NCBI RefSeq assembly: GCF_949987535.1 | Contig: NC_080066.1 | Coordinates: 130,738,335 to 130,802,334 of the forward strand | Length of the DNA stretch: 64,000 bases | Direction: 5' to 3' | Source: Balaenoptera acutorostrata | Taxonomy: Eukaryota; Chordata; Mammalia; Artiodactyla; Balaenopteridae | In this document: positions 1 to 13,130 of the stretch, piece after piece | How positions within the stretch are numbered: the stretch's first letter is position 1 | Layout: every line of letters begins with the position of its first letter | Program-made: the position numbers and the translations under genes | Notes under the pieces: model-generated | What the model saw: the letters and a program-made list of their open reading frames with translations, nothing else | Database searches by the model: none | What the model was told of the DNA's origin: nothing

Positions 1-117
1 ATATTTTATTCATTTTTAGTACAGTACCCACAAATGGTAGGTACCCAATAGGGTAATCAGAAAGAGTGACTGTTGTATAAGTACTTATAATTTTGTTAAG
101 TGTTCAGACAAATAACG

Positions 118-335
118 ACAATAAGCATTTATTAAGCTCTTATTCTCTGCATGCTCTTTTATGCATTAGCTTATTTAATGTCTGTTACAACTCTGTAAGA
201 TAGGTACTATTATTATACACATGTCACAGATGAAGAAACTGAGACACCCAAGATGAGTGGCAGAGTCTATATTCAAACACAGGAACTCTGACTCCAGGGT
301 CCAGGCTTTTTGCCATACTACTACACTGCCTCTCT
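118..335 (-). repeat. MIR SINE fragment
   Basis: The stretch carries the reverse-complement MIR core: a mention of GCATTTATTAAGC, then a TAGGTACTATTATTAT block, then a GATGAAGAAACTGAG block and a terminal run ending in CTACACTGCCTCTC. It is an ancient, diverged copy in intron 8. Confidence 0.75.
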
Positions 336-1812
336 CCAATGACACAAAACACAATTATGCAAAATACTGAACTATGACAAAATCTGGTGAACGCAAGTTA
401 AAGAGGATCCCCTCTATCTTAAAAACAAACTGGGTAATTACACAGTTTAAGAAATAAAATGAAGTAAGTGTGCTTTGGAAAAGAGGTCAAAGAGAATAAA
501 TGCCCTTGCAATATATACTTAAACTAAGTAATAAAGTGGAAGTGATCTTTCATTAATGTGTAGTACCTTATGAATTTGACTGAAGAATATATTCCTTGCT
601 TACCTGATAATCATTATTCTCCTTAGCTGTGTATATGTGTATCCTGCCCAAGATTTTACACTTCACGTAAGTTTTTTCTTAACTCTATGAGACTTCACTG
701 AAATACTTACCATGCTTCTCTTGAATTTCTATAAAATGCTGTATCTGTTATAGACATGTGTGCCTAAAACAAGGGAAATTATAATAAATTATGAATTTGT
801 CTCTAATTCATTATTCTGGGAATTCAGTTTAGATGTGAAATAATATATGTGATCAATTCTCTTTTGATAGTAATAAACTTCTCTCTAGATTTTCATAAAA
901 ATAGAATTTTAGTAATTTGGTGGGAAATTCAGCTCATTACAACCTATCACTTTTCTTTATGTGATTTTTTAAAATGTGTATTTTCTTCCTTTAGATGTCC
1001 TTGAGTGATGTTTCAGTACTGAAAGAGTGAATATTATGCAGTAAAATATTCCTCATCGTTTTCTTCAAGAGTCAGAACATTTCCTTCAATAGACATTATC
1101 TCAAGTTCTTGATGTTATAAATACATTTACACACATAAGCACACACAGGAATGCAAAGAAACTGACAGAGTAATTGTTACATAATGTTAACAATTAGCAA
1201 ATCTAGATGAAGGGAGTTCACTATACCATTTTTGTAACTTTTTTTCTATGTTTTTCAAAGTAAAAGGTTAAAAAAAAGTATTACTAAAGAAACAATTTCA
1301 ATTGTCTCATTGAAATATTGGCTTACCTTTCCCAATGAACCTCATTAAAGTCATTAATAATAGGTCTTCCTGTTAAGCTTTAAACTAAATTAAGATGGAT
1401 TAAGTTCTCTTGAGAGGAGAATTTTTATTCTTTCCATTACTAAATTTCCAGAGAATGACCAGAGTTGGAGAGTAAAAGAATATTACTTAGCTTTGAATAA
1501 ATCAATTCCTAAGTGAGAGTCAGTATGTTCTTAGTAACAGAAGGATAAACACATATTTTTTTCTTAGAATGTAAGAAGTATATTATAAAGATACTTATAA
1601 ATCAGGAAATGAATTTGTTATTTCTTTTTCCTCTTACATAAGGATTGAAATATATATTAAGGAAAAAATCTAAAACTTAACTGAGAAAAATAAAGAAAAT
1701 GAAAGTAGTTTATGATTAACCCCAGAGGGACTTAAATTGGAAAAGGCCAAAAAAAGAAACGTATTACCTATAAAATGAACTTTAAAGTATTGCTATAAAT
1801 AATAATAATCTA
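336..1812. other. Intron 8 sequence, nothing recognised
   Basis: This is AT-rich single-copy-looking intron sequence. I searched it on the minus strand for SOS2 exon 9 (expected to begin near residue 357) and found no candidate. No repeat family was recognised. Confidence 0.5.
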
Positions 1813-2095
1813 GGACTTCCCTGGTGGCGTAGTGGTTAAGAATCCGCTGGGTTCGTGCCCTGGTCCAGGAAGATCCCACATGCTGCGGAGCAACTAAGCC
1901 CATGAGCCACAACTACTGAAGCCCGTGCGCTTAGAGCCGGTGCTCCGCAACAAGAGAAGCCACCGCAATGAGAAGGCCGCGCACCGCAACGAAGAGTAGC
2001 CCCTGCTCGCCGCATCTAGAGAAAGCCCACGCGCAGCAACGAAGACCCAACACAGTCAAAAATAAATAAATAAACAAGCAAACAAAGATTTTAAA
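1813..2095 (+). mobile_element. CHR-type SINE, internally deleted
   Basis: The head reads GGACTTCCCTGGTGGCGTAGTGG, which includes a Pol III A box, and a GGTTCGTGCCC B box follows. About 18 bp that normally separate the boxes (the CTGCCAATGCAGGGGACAC segment) are missing, so the two boxes are unusually close. The tail is AAATAAATAAATAAAC-like, and AATAATAATC occurs on both sides as a probable target-site duplication. Confidence 0.85.
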
Positions 2096-2377
2096 AAATA
2101 ATAATCCAACAACATACTGTAAAATAATTTCAGGAAAACTATATATGATATCCCATAATTTCTCATTATGTACTTGTTTTTCTATCTTGCTTATCATAAA
2201 CTCTGATTCTGGGAAATAAAACTCAAATAATATTTAAATACTATGTCCTCAAATAAATCTCCCTTGGTATATGACTGAGGCAGATATTTCAAATTAAAAC
2301 TGGCTTAAAACTGCTCCAGGACTGCGTTTTCTATTCCCAAAAGAATATGACAGCCTTAAGTCACACTGGTTCGAGCC

Positions 2378-2685
2378 TTTTTTTTTTTTTTAATTTTTAT
2401 TTTTTTTATTTATATTTATTTTTGGCTGTATTGGGTCTTCGTTTCTGCGCGAGGGCTTTCTCTAGTTGCGGCAAGTGGGGGCCACTCTTCATCGCGGTGC
2501 GCGGGCCTCTCACTGTCGCGGCCTCTCTTGTTGCGGAACACAAGCTCCAAACACGCAGGCTCAGTAGTCGTGGCTCACGGGCCTAGTTGCTCCGCGGCAT
2601 GTGGGATCTTCCCAGACCAGGGCTCGAACCCGTGTCCCCTGCATTGGCAGGCAGATTCTCAACCGCTGCACTACCAGGGAAGACC
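2378..2685 (-). mobile_element. CHR-type SINE, full length, minus orientation
   Basis: A poly-T start at 2378 is followed by TTTGGCTGTATTGGGTCTTCG and the complete reverse-complement body, closing at CCAGGGAAGACC. The short open frames here are accidental translations of the SINE. Confidence 0.9.
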
Positions 2686-2769
2686 ACAAGCCTTCTTTTA
2701 TAGGTTCTCATCCCAAAGTAAGTTCAACATGAAATGAAATTTCCTTTGGATGAGTACTTGAGCCCAAAC

Positions 2770-3455
2770 AGTATCACAAAAAGGCAATCAACAGAATGAG
2801 AGAGTATTTACAAATGACAGATCTGATAAGGTACTAATATTCAGAATACATAAAGAACTCCTATAATACAACCACAAAAATACAAACAACCCAAATTAAA
2901 AATGGGCAAAAGACTTGAATAGACATTACTCCAAAGAAGATATACGAATGGCCAACAAGCAAATGAAAAGATGCTCACTGTCACTAATAGGGAAATGCAA
3001 GTCAAAACCACAATGAGCTACCACCTCACATCCATTAGGATGGCTACTATCAAAAAACAAAAAAACTGAAAATAACAAGTGCTGACAAGGATATGGAGAA
3101 ATTGGAACACGCGTGTACTGTTGGTGGGAATATAAAATGGTATAAAGCTGCTATGAAATATTGTACAGTGCTTCCTCAAAAAATTAAAAATAGAATTACC
3201 CTATGCTCCAGCAATTCCACTTCTGGGTATATATCCAAAAGAATTGAAAGCAGAGTCTTGAGGACATATTTGTTCACCGATATCTGTAGCAGTATTATTT
3301 ACAATAGCCAAAAAGTAGAAGCAACCCAAGTGTCCGACACTGGCTGTACAGAAATATACTTAACTCTACTGAACCATACACTTAAAATGGTTAAGATGGT
3401 AAATTTCATGTTATGCTTTACCACAATTAAAAACAAAATGTTATTAAAAGGAACA
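2770..3455 (+). mobile_element. Old L1 3' fragment (ORF2 C-terminus plus 3' UTR)
   Basis: Diverged L1 sequence with recognisable ORF2 carboxy-terminal stretches (AAAATGGGCAAAAGACTTGA, then CACTGTTGGTGGGAATATAA-like and GGGTATATATCCAAA blocks) ends in an L1-type 3' UTR (CACTTAAAATGGTTAAGATGG). It is 5'-truncated and not coding. A 128-residue open frame at 3093-3479 comes from this fragment. Confidence 0.8.
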
Positions 3456-3479
3456 GTATCACAGTCAGAACAGATATAA

Positions 3480-4776
3480 AAGTAAAAAGTAGTTTCTAAT
3501 CTGACCATGTGATAATCCTCTCTGCTTCTGTCTAGAATTAGTCCTTATTTTGTGTTTTACAAAATGCATGTCATAATCTATTGAATTATGACATGAACGA
3601 ATCCTTTTTTTTAAAATGAAAGAAACAGAATAGAACAGAATATAGTGCATGAATATATTGCATGAAATGCTAAGTAGTGTTTCAAAAAACTTTTTGTTTC
3701 TTGTGTGTGTGCACGCGCATGTATACAGCATCATTGTGATGTCAAATGTATTTTTCTTTTTTTTTTTTTTTTGTCATATACCATTACCATTGCATCCTTT
3801 ATTCGCCAACACTCCCAATATAGCACTCAAGACACTCCTCTGCAATTTAAAATTTTGGGAACTATTCAATTATTCACTTACATTTTTCATAGGCTTTTCT
3901 ATTTGGGAAAACAGTAAGTTAATTCATATTGAGATGTATTTTAACATATAACCAAAGTACCTGATATATTGTATTCTAAAAACTTTGTGTTTAAACAGTG
4001 TAAGTGTAATATAAGTGTCTATGCATATATAATAATTTAATATACATACATAAATTAACATACATAAATATACGTACATACATGGAAATTGATATAACTC
4101 ATAAAACATGACTAATTAGCAACCTTAATATTGCCCATGTAACAAAACTGTACTTAAGGAAACATAAGTGAAATTTCCAGTGTAGCCCTCCTAACAAAAT
4201 ATGGAGCATAAGTTTAAACACAGCCCTTTAAGCTGGGTACCATCTAAGGATGTTTGCAGGTATTCTTTCCACTCATCACCCTCACTCTCCTCACCCCAAG
4301 CCTCAAAAATTGAGAAAGAAATTCCAAATTTTTCAGTGCCTTTAACCATGTATATATCTCTATTTTTTTTACTCTAGGCAATGAAAAATGTTAAGAACGT
4401 GTCTTCACTTATACTACTTTGAACTGACTGGAAGTAAAATGTGACAGTGTGAGAAATGCACTAAATGTACAATTCACATGAATGTATTTCTGACTATGGA
4501 TCATTCCCACTGTATAACATACAGACTGATTCCCACAGGACAATAATGCTATAAATAAGTGGGTCACTCTCTAGAATACCTAGGTCCTTCTGATCCCACT
4601 AATTGAGTCATATACTTACCAAGAATCAGCAGTACATGTTTCTAAATATGTATGACACTTGTGCTTATGCTGTAATTATGTAATTTAATTACTATATAAG
4701 TTAAAGAAATAAGAGTATAAAAAATATTTATATGAAAACTCAAATCAAATAATTTTAAAGCAAGTCTTTTTAAAAA
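3480..4776. other. Intron 8 sequence with low-complexity patches
   Basis: There is a T-tract at about 3752-3772 and an ATACATA-rich stretch at about 4020-4085. Otherwise nothing was recognised. Confidence 0.4.
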
Positions 4777-5689
4777 AGTATAGGGAGATTGGTTCAAGAT
4801 GGTGGAGTACAAGGACATGCTCTCACTCCCTCTCTCGAGAACACCGGAATCACAACTAACTGCTGAACAATCATGACAGGAAGACACTGGAACTCACCAA
4901 AAAAGATACCCCACATCCAAAGACAAAGGAGAAGCCACAATGAGACGGTAGGAGGGGCGCTATCACAATAAAATCAAATCCCATAACTGCTGGGTGGGTG
5001 ACTCACAAACTGGAGAACACTTATACCAGAGAAGTCCACCCACTGGAGTAAAGGTTCTGAGCCACATGTCAGGCTTCCCAACCTGGGGGCTTGGCAACAG
5101 GAGGAGGAATTCCTAGAGAATCAGACTTTGAAGGCTAGCAGGATTTGATTGCAGGACTTCGGCAGGACTGGGGGAAACAGAGACTCCACTCTTGGAGGGC
5201 ACGCACAAAGTAGTGTGTGCATCGGGACCCAGGGGAAGGAGCAGTAACCCCACTGAAGACTGAACCAGACCTACCTGCTAGTGTTGGAGGGTCTCTTGCA
5301 GAGGCAGGGGGCAACTGTGGCTCACCAAGGGACAAGAACACTGGCAGCAGAAGTTCTGGGAAGTGCTCCTTGGCGTGAGCCTTCCCAGAGTCTGCCATTA
5401 GCCCCACCAAAGAGCCCGGGTAGGCTCCAGTGTTGGGTTGCCTCAGGCAAAACAACCAACAGGGAGGGGACCCAGCCCTACCCATCAGCAGACAAGTGGA
5501 TTAAAGTTTTACTGAGCTCTGCCCACCAGAGCAACAGCCAGCTCTACCATCCCCCAGTCCCTCCCATCAGGAAACTTCCACAAGCCTCTTAGATAGCCTC
5601 ATCCACCAGAGGGCAGACAGCAGAAGCAAGAAGAACTACAATCCTGCAGCCTGCGGAACAAAAACCACGTTCACAGAAAGACAGACAAG

Positions 5690-6595
5690 ATGAAAAGGCA
5701 GAGGGCTACGTACCAGATGAAGGCACAAGATAAAACCCCAGAGAAACAACTAAATGAAATGGAGAGAAGCAATCTTCCAGAAAAAGAATTCAGAATAATG
5801 ATAGTGAAGATGATCCAGGACCTCGGAAAAAGAATGGAGGCAAAGATCGAGAAGATGCAAGAAATGTTTAACAAAGACCTAGAAGAATTAAAGAACAAAC
5901 AAACAGAGATGAACAGTACAATAACTGAAATGAAAAATGCACTAGAAGGAATCAATAGCAGAATAACTGAGGCAGAAGAACGGATAAGTGAACTGGAAGA
6001 CAGAATGGTGGAATTCACTGCTGCGGAAAAGATAAAGAAAAAAGAATGAAAAGAAATGAAGACAGCCTAAGAGACCTCTGAGACAACATTAAACGCAACA
6101 ACATTCGCATTATAGGGGTCCCAGAAGGAGAAGAGAGAGAGAGAAAGGACCCGAGAAAATATTTGAAGAGATTATAGTCAAAAACTTCCCTAACATGGGA
6201 AAGGAAATAGCCACCCAAGTCCAGGAAGCACAGAGAGTCCCATACAGGATAAACCCAAGGAGAAACACACCGAGACACATAGTAATCAAAGTGGCAAAAA
6301 TTAAAGACAAAGAAAAATTATTGAAAGCAGCAAGGGAAAAATGACAAATAACATACAAGGGAACTCCCATAAGGTTAACAGCTGATTTCTCAGCAGAAAC
6401 TCTACAAGCCAGAAGGGAGTGGCATGATATACTTAAAGTGATGAAAGGGAAGAAACTACAACCAAGATTACTCTACCCGGCAAGGATCTCATTCAGATTC
6501 GATGGAGAAATCAAAAGCTTTACAGACAAGCAAAAGCTAAGAGAATTCAGCACCACCAAACCAGCTCTACAACAAATGCTAAAGGAACTTCTCTA
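5690..6595 (+). pseudogene. L1 ORF1 (RNA-binding coiled-coil protein), frame-broken
   Basis: ORF1p is the trimeric RNA chaperone of the L1 ribonucleoprotein. The first 119 codons (5690-6049) are open and rich in heptad-like Glu/Lys/Leu/Ile, including the stretch EMKNALEGINSRITEAEERI typical of the ORF1 coiled coil. A stop ends the frame at 6047-6049. The downstream RRM and C-terminal parts continue only in other frames, ending near LLKELL-type codons just before 6595. The length and the frame breaks show that it cannot make a normal ORF1 protein. Confidence 0.8.
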
Positions 6596-6654
6596 AGTGG
6601 GAAACACAAGAGAAGAAAAGGACCTACAAAAACAAACCCCCCAAAATTAAGAAA

Positions 6655-7422
6655 ATGGTAATAGGAACATACATATCGATAATTACCTTTAATGTGAATG
6701 GATTAAATGCTCCCACCAAAAGACACAGGCTTTCTGAATGGATACAAAAACAACACCCATATATATGCTGTCTACAAGAGACCCACTTCAGACCTAGGGA
6801 CACATACAGACTGAAAGTGAGGGGATGGAAAAAGATATTCCATGCAAATGGAAATCAAAAGAAAGCTGGAGTAGCAATACTCATATCAGATAAAATAGAC
6901 TTTAAAATAAAGAATGTTACAAGAGACAAGGAGGAACACTACGTAATGATCAAGGAATCAACCCAAGAAGAAGATATAACAATTATAAATATATATGCAC
7001 CCAACATAGGAGTACCTCAATACATAAGGCAACTGCTAACAGCTCTAAAAGAGAAAATCGACAGTAACACAGTAATAGTGGGGGACTTTAACACCTCACT
7101 TACACCAGTGGACAGATCATCCAAACAGAAAATTAATAAGGAAACACAAGCTTTAAATGACACAATAGACCAGATAGATTTAATTGATGTTTATAGGACA
7201 TTCCATCCAAAAACAGCAGATTACACTTTCTTCTCAAGTGTGTATGGAACATTCTCGAGGATAGATCACATCTTGGGTCACAAATCAAGCCTCAGTAAAT
7301 TTAAGAAAACTGAAATCATACCAAGCATCTTTTCTGACCACAACACTATGAGATTAGAAATCAATTACAGAGAAAAAAACGTAAAAAACACAAACACGCA
7401 CCTATGGTCAACTAATCTATGA
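6655..7422 (+). pseudogene. L1 ORF2 endonuclease domain, intact frame, truncated by internal deletion
   Basis: This open frame of 255 codons is the amino-terminal APE-like endonuclease of L1 ORF2, which nicks target DNA. Visible family motifs in order are NVNGLNAPTKRHRL, LQETHF with the catalytic Glu, IINIYAPN, VGDFNTSL with catalytic Asp and Asn, RIDHILG and FSDHN with the terminal Asp-His pair. All expected active-site motifs are present. After residue ~245 the frame runs into sequence joined from the far 3' part of ORF2 and stops, so the Z region, reverse transcriptase and most of the C-terminus are absent from this frame. A separate frame at 7667-8461 holds the ORF2 C-terminal segment. 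Confidence 0.85.
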
Positions 7423-7429
7423 CAACAAG

Positions 7430-8461
7430 GATATACAGTGGAGAAAAACCAGTCTCTTCAATAAGTGGTGCTGGGAAAACTGGGCAGCTACATGTAAAAG
7501 AATGAAATGAGAACACTCCCTAACACCATACACAAAAATAAACTCAAAATGGATTAGAGACCTAAATGTAAGACTGGGCACTATAAAACTCTTAGAGGAA
7601 AACATAGGAAGAACACTCTTTGACATAAATCACAGCAAGATATTTTTTGAACCACCTCCTAGAGTAATGGAAATAAAAACAACAATAAACAAATGGGACC
7701 TAATGAAACTTAAAAGCTTTTGCACAGCAAAGGAAACCATAAACAAGACGAAAAGACAACCATCAGAATGGGAGAAAATATTTGCAAATGAATCATCAGA
7801 CAAAGGATTAATCTCCAAAATATATAAACAGCTCATGCAGCTCAATATTAAAAAAACAAACAACCCAATCCAAAAATGGGCAGGAGACCTAAATAGACAT
7901 TTCTCCATAGAAGACATACAGATGGCCAAGAAGCACATGAAAAGCTGCTCAACATCACTAATTGTTAGAGAAATGCAAATCAAAACTACAATGAGGTATT
8001 ACCTCACACCAGTCAGAATGGGCATCATCAGAAAATCTACAAACAGCAAATGCTGGAGAGGGTGTGGGGAAAAGGGAACCCTCTTGCACTGTTGGTGGGA
8101 ATGTAAATTGATACAGCCACTATGGAGAACAGTATGGAGGTTTCTTAAAGAACTAAGAATAGAATTACCATATGACCCAGCAATCCCACTACTGGGCATA
8201 TACCCAGAGAAAACCATAATTCAAAAAGACACATGCACCCCAATGTTCATTGCAGCACTATTTACAATAGCCAGGTCATGGAAGCAACCTAAATGCCCAT
8301 CGACAGACGAATGGATAAAGAAGATGTGGTACATATATACAATGGCATATTACTCAGCCATAAAAAGAAATGAAATTGGGTCATTTGTAGAGACGTGGAT
8401 GCATCTAGAGTCTGTCATACAGAGCGAAGTCAAAAAGAGAAAAACAAATATCGTATATTAA
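7430..8461 (+). pseudogene. L1 ORF2 C-terminal segment, detached from its N-terminus
   Basis: Continuation of the same L1 after the internal deletion. An open frame of 264 codons at 7667-8461 carries the L1 carboxy-terminal cysteine-containing region ([17 protein letters not shown]) and the stretch ending in [12 protein letters not shown]. The part from 7430 to 7666 is in a different frame. It cannot be translated as one protein with the endonuclease segment. Confidence 0.8.
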
Positions 8462-8693
8462 CGCGTATATGTGGAACCTAGAAAATGGTACAGATGAATC
8501 GGTTTGCAGGGCAGAAATAGAGACACAGATGCAGAGAACAAACGTATGGACACCAAGGGGGGAAAGAGGTGGGGGGTTGGGTGGTGGTGGTGTGATGAAC
8601 TGGGAGATTGGGATTGACATGTATACACTGATGTGTATAAAATGGATGACTAGTAAGAAAAGAAAGAAAGAAAGAAAGAAAAAGGTATAGGGA

Positions 8694-9411
8694 AGATCAT
8701 CATAAAAGATTTGGAAAAATTATAAATACTTAAAAGATATCTGCACTCAGATTGCTTTACAAGCATCTTCAAGTTTATGTACCATCTAAAAGAAATGGAA
8801 AATAGACATCATAGAAGATACCTTTTGTACTTAAGCAAGATTCATACTCAAAGAAAAAGTTTTACACCAAGTCAACAGATTAGCATATAAATACATATAA
8901 ATGTTCATTTGTAGGGGTTTTGTGTGTATTTATTAAAATAAAATGTGCATACTTCTTTGTTATGATTCTTTGCCTTATTTTTAATTAACTGACCAACTAC
9001 TAGTCCCAGTCACAATGGCTAAGAGTACTTGGAGTCCAGTAATTAATTGGTAGTAAAAGTAGCTGTGGCCTCAGGATGAGTCAGGGCATCATAGTCAATG
9101 TCTGATTTTAGATTCAGATCTCAGAGATTTTAAAAACCAATCATCCAGATAGGAGAAAAAAACAAGCTTCAATTACAGTCAAGCCGGGATTTTTAAATGC
9201 TGGCAAATATTAGAAGGCAACTCTAAGACTAATGATAGGACTTCCAATTAGACATGAACATTCTCTAAAAAATTTTAGGAATCTAAATATACATCTGGGG
9301 CTGCTAATGTATTACTCGTACGAAGCCTACACACGTAGATCTCATCGGTGAAACTAAACTCTTAGAAAAAATATGGAATATACTCAGTTTTAATTAATGC
9401 ACAACAACAAG
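8694..9411. other. Intron 8 sequence, nothing recognised
   Basis: AT-rich sequence between an L1 and a SINE. I see no exon, repeat family or regulatory signature. Confidence 0.4.
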
Positions 9412-9424
9412 AAAAACAAACAGA

Positions 9425-9687
9425 GGGCTTCCCTGGTGGCGCAGTGGTTGAGAGTCTGCCTGCCAATGCATGGGACACGGGTTCGAGCCCTGGTCTGGGA
9501 AGATCCCACATGCCGTGGAGCAACTAGGCCCGTGAGTCACAATTACTGAGCCTGCGCATCTGGAGCCTGTGCTCCGCAACAAGAGAGGCCGCGATAGTGA
9601 GAGGCCCGCGCACCGCGATGAAGAGTGGCCCCCGCTCGCCACAACTAGAGAAAGCCCTCGCACAGAAACGAAGACCCAACACAGCCA

Positions 9688-9722
<35 letters not shown>

Positions 9723-9746
9723 ATAGAAAGAAAATTCTTAAAAAAA
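9425..9746 (+). mobile_element. CHR-type SINE, full length
   Basis: Near-consensus copy with A box TGGCGCAGTGG and B box GGTTCGAGCCC. The tail contains about nine TAAA units (about 9689-9725), then more A's. The target-site duplication AAACAAACAGA is readable just before 9425 and again near 9749-9759. Confidence 0.92.
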
Positions 9747-9789
9747 AAAAACAAACAGAAATATGAAATGCAAACAGAAGTCACAGTAG

Positions 9790-10535
9790 AGAAGATATTT
9801 ACAATGGCAAAAGACTTGAATAACCCTATAAAAGGTTATCCAAAAGGCCAATAAACATATACCCAAGCACATTAATAATCAAGAAAATACAAATCAAAAC
9901 CACCACATACCATTATAAATATACCATATGACAGAACTTTTAAAATATGAAAATATGCATAAAGAGAGACATCACCTGCATTCTGGTAGGAGTATAAACT
10001 GTAAAACCCACTTTGGAAAACTGCTTGACATCATCTATTAAATCTGAAAACATGCACACCCTATGACCAAGCAATTCCAACCCCAAGTATATACTCTAGA
10101 GACACAAAATGCATGCACATGTGTACCAAGAGATATAAAAAGAATGTCCATAGCAAGTGTTATCAGTAATAGCAAAAAACTGTTGTTCAACCAGGAAAGG
10201 ATAAATAAATCATGGTTTATTCAAACAATGGGAGAAAATTAAACTAGAACAACATACAACCACATCAATGAATCATACAAATATAACTTTGAAAGGAGAT
10301 AAAAGACACAAAATAATGTATATAATTTGATCCAATTGATTAAAAAGTTCAGAAACAGGCTACATATATTTCTAGTGACATACACATAGGTGTTTAAACT
10401 GTAAAGAAAAGCAAAATGTAATTACCATTAAAGTCAGGGTAGTGGTTTCCCTCTGGTGTGTTTACGCATTACATTTATTATAAAACATGTTTATGTTTTT
10501 ATACTTTTCTCTATTATATATCATAATAAAGTTTA
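9790..10535 (+). mobile_element. Old L1 3' fragment
   Basis: Diverged ORF2 C-terminal and 3' UTR sequence, with GCAAAAGACTTGAATA near the start and CCCTATGACCAAGCAATTCC in the middle. It ends with an L1-type 3' UTR rich in TTTATACTTTTCTC. It is non-coding and 5'-truncated. Confidence 0.7.
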
Positions 10536-11220
<685 letters not shown>

Positions 11221-11277
11221 TCAAGGTTATATAACAGCAGTGCCTAACAGAAGCAGATTTTAAGAATACAAGTTACA

Positions 11278-11410
11278 GGGAATTCCCTGGAGGTCCAGTG
11301 GTTAGGACTCAGCACTTTAACTGCCGGAGCCCCAGGTTCAATCCCTGGTCGGGGAACTAAGAACCCACGAGCTGTGCAGTGCGCCGCCCCCCCTGCCCAA
11401 AAGAAAAGAA
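11278..11410 (+). mobile_element. Short CHR-type SINE (about 130 bp form)
   Basis: The head is GGGAATTCCCTGGAGGTCCAG and the B box is GGTTCAATCCC. The body ends soon after the tRNA-related part in an A-rich run, lacking the long downstream unit of the 300-bp form. It lies about 100 bp upstream (in SOS2 sense) of exon 8, in intron 7. Confidence 0.8.
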
Positions 11411-12924
11411 CACAAGATACACATTATCAAAACTATAATAGGAAGAATGTTCTATATTGAAATTGAAGGGCTATAAATCAAGTTTTTTCCTCCTTTAAGT
11501 TATCAGATAATTAAATATATACATTTCATCTTTCATGGCTAAAGTAACTTTAACAATAGTCTTCTCAGCTCTTCTTCAAAAGTTTTGGCTTCCACATATC
11601 CTAAAGGAATGCTGAAAAGCTGTGTACTGTCTCACACATTTTTATGTCAATTTTATTAAAAATATTTTGGGGGATGTGGTACATTGTAGATGTGATTTAA
11701 ATATATTTCACCAAACAATGATCAAATAAATTTCAGATTTAGCTCATTTAATTTATGAAAAATGTCTGTTATATAACTTAATTGATAAAGCCAATCTTCT
11801 CTGTCAAAATAAATAGCCAGATCAGAAATTTCTGCAACAAGTCTGACTTCATTCTTAACTTGAAATACACATGTTAATGTCACAGTCTTACATACAGCAA
11901 GCATCTGGAAGAACCTCTGTTTCTAACATAAAACATGCAGGTATGAAAACTTTACAAGCCTCACCTCTCCTTTATCACAATGTCCAATGAATGATGAAGT
12001 ACTTTTAAAAAAAGGTAATATTCACCCTTGTTACAACCTTCTCATTTCTTAATTTTTAAATAGACATGACAAGACAAAGGTAGATATGACATTTCAGCTA
12101 CCAAGAGTTAACACAATCACCCCATCCCCTGCTTTTGGAACCCTTTTTGCTTTGCACTCAATAAACTCTCCTTCAGGACCAATCCTTTTTTTTTTTTTTC
12201 TTTTCCCTGGCTGGTACCCTGGAGGTTTTTACACCTTGGATCAATGCATAATGGAAAATTCAATATGACAAGAAGTAATGTGTAAGAAAAACTGGAAGAG
12301 AATGCAACAACACAAACAAGTTTAGACTAGAAACTAATTCCCTTAAAGATATCTGTACCCTTATATTGCCTGGAAAATCTTAGTGTATAGCTAGGGTTAG
12401 GTATATCCCAGTTTTGAAAACTAATAGTCTGCAGAATAAATGATTTTCTAAAATTTATAAGGCATTTAAAAGTTACTCATGTTGATTTTAAATGTCATTA
12501 AGGCTGACTTATTTAAAGTGGTACTTCTCATCAGGTAAATACAGACAGAAGCAATATACAAAGTGAAGAAAGAGTTCGAGATGCTGCTTTTAAAATATAT
12601 ACTCATAGGTAAACACTCCCATAACTCTCACCTATTGTTAACTCAAGTAAACTACAATTTGTTCAATAGACTTTTACCAGGATATGCAGAAATTAATTTC
12701 TTTTATCATTTAAGATAGTGATACAGATTATGCTAGATATAATTTTATATATTTTATATACAGTGCTTTAAGTGGAACCAAGATGAAACTTTAAAATTAG
12801 CCTACAAAAATCATTTGTATTGTTAATTAGCACTGAAATGGCTACTAAAGTGCATTCTAAAATATTAATGCAATGTGTTTATAGTGTAAGGAATCCTCTA
12901 AAAACAACACAAGCTAATGTCCGA
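11411..12924. other. Intron 7 sequence, nothing recognised
   Basis: AT-rich intron with a T-tract at about 12187-12199. No repeat family was assigned. Open frames at 11722-11904 and 12086-12268 have no family resemblance and no exon signals. Confidence 0.4.
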
Positions 12925-13130
12925 CCGTTTAATATGTGCCAAATGTGCTTAGTGTATTCCTGTTTAATTTTCATAACCGTAAGAGGTATACATTATCATC
13001 ATCATTTTACAAATGAGCAAACTGATTCTCAGAGATTAAGTGACTTGATCAGGGTAAGACAACTATTAATTGGCTCAAAGCCAGAAGTTCTGACTCCAAA
13101 GCTCATATTCTTAAAGTGTGCCTACACCTT
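12925..13130 (-). repeat. MIR SINE fragment
   Basis: Carries the reverse-complement MIR landmarks in order: TATGTGCCAAATGTGCTTAG, a CATTATCATCATCATTTTAC block, ACAAATGAGCAAACTGA, and a late CTGACTCCAAAGCTCATATTC. The 104-residue open frame at 12820-13134 is a translation of this repeat. Confidence 0.8.

Larger units (their letters stand above)
4787..8684 (+). mobile_element. L1 element with 5' UTR, broken ORF1 and ORF2 lacking the RT region
   Basis: A 3.9-kb L1 is flanked by GTATAGGGA at 4778-4786 and 8685-8693, which I read as its target-site duplication. A 5' UTR-like segment starts with GATTGGTTCAAGATGG. A disrupted ORF1 lies at about 5690-6595, the ORF2 endonuclease domain at 6655-7422, and near 7420 the sequence jumps to the ORF2 C-terminal region (AGTGGTGCTGGGAAAACTGG at about 7464). 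About 2 kb covering the reverse transcriptase is missing. The 3' end is a GAAA-rich tail at about 8658-8684. The element lies antisense to SOS2 in intron 8. Confidence 0.9.

Noticed and set aside
7667..8461. A 264-residue frame as a cellular gene
   Set aside because: It carries the L1 ORF2 carboxy-terminal signature and lies inside a flanked L1 copy.
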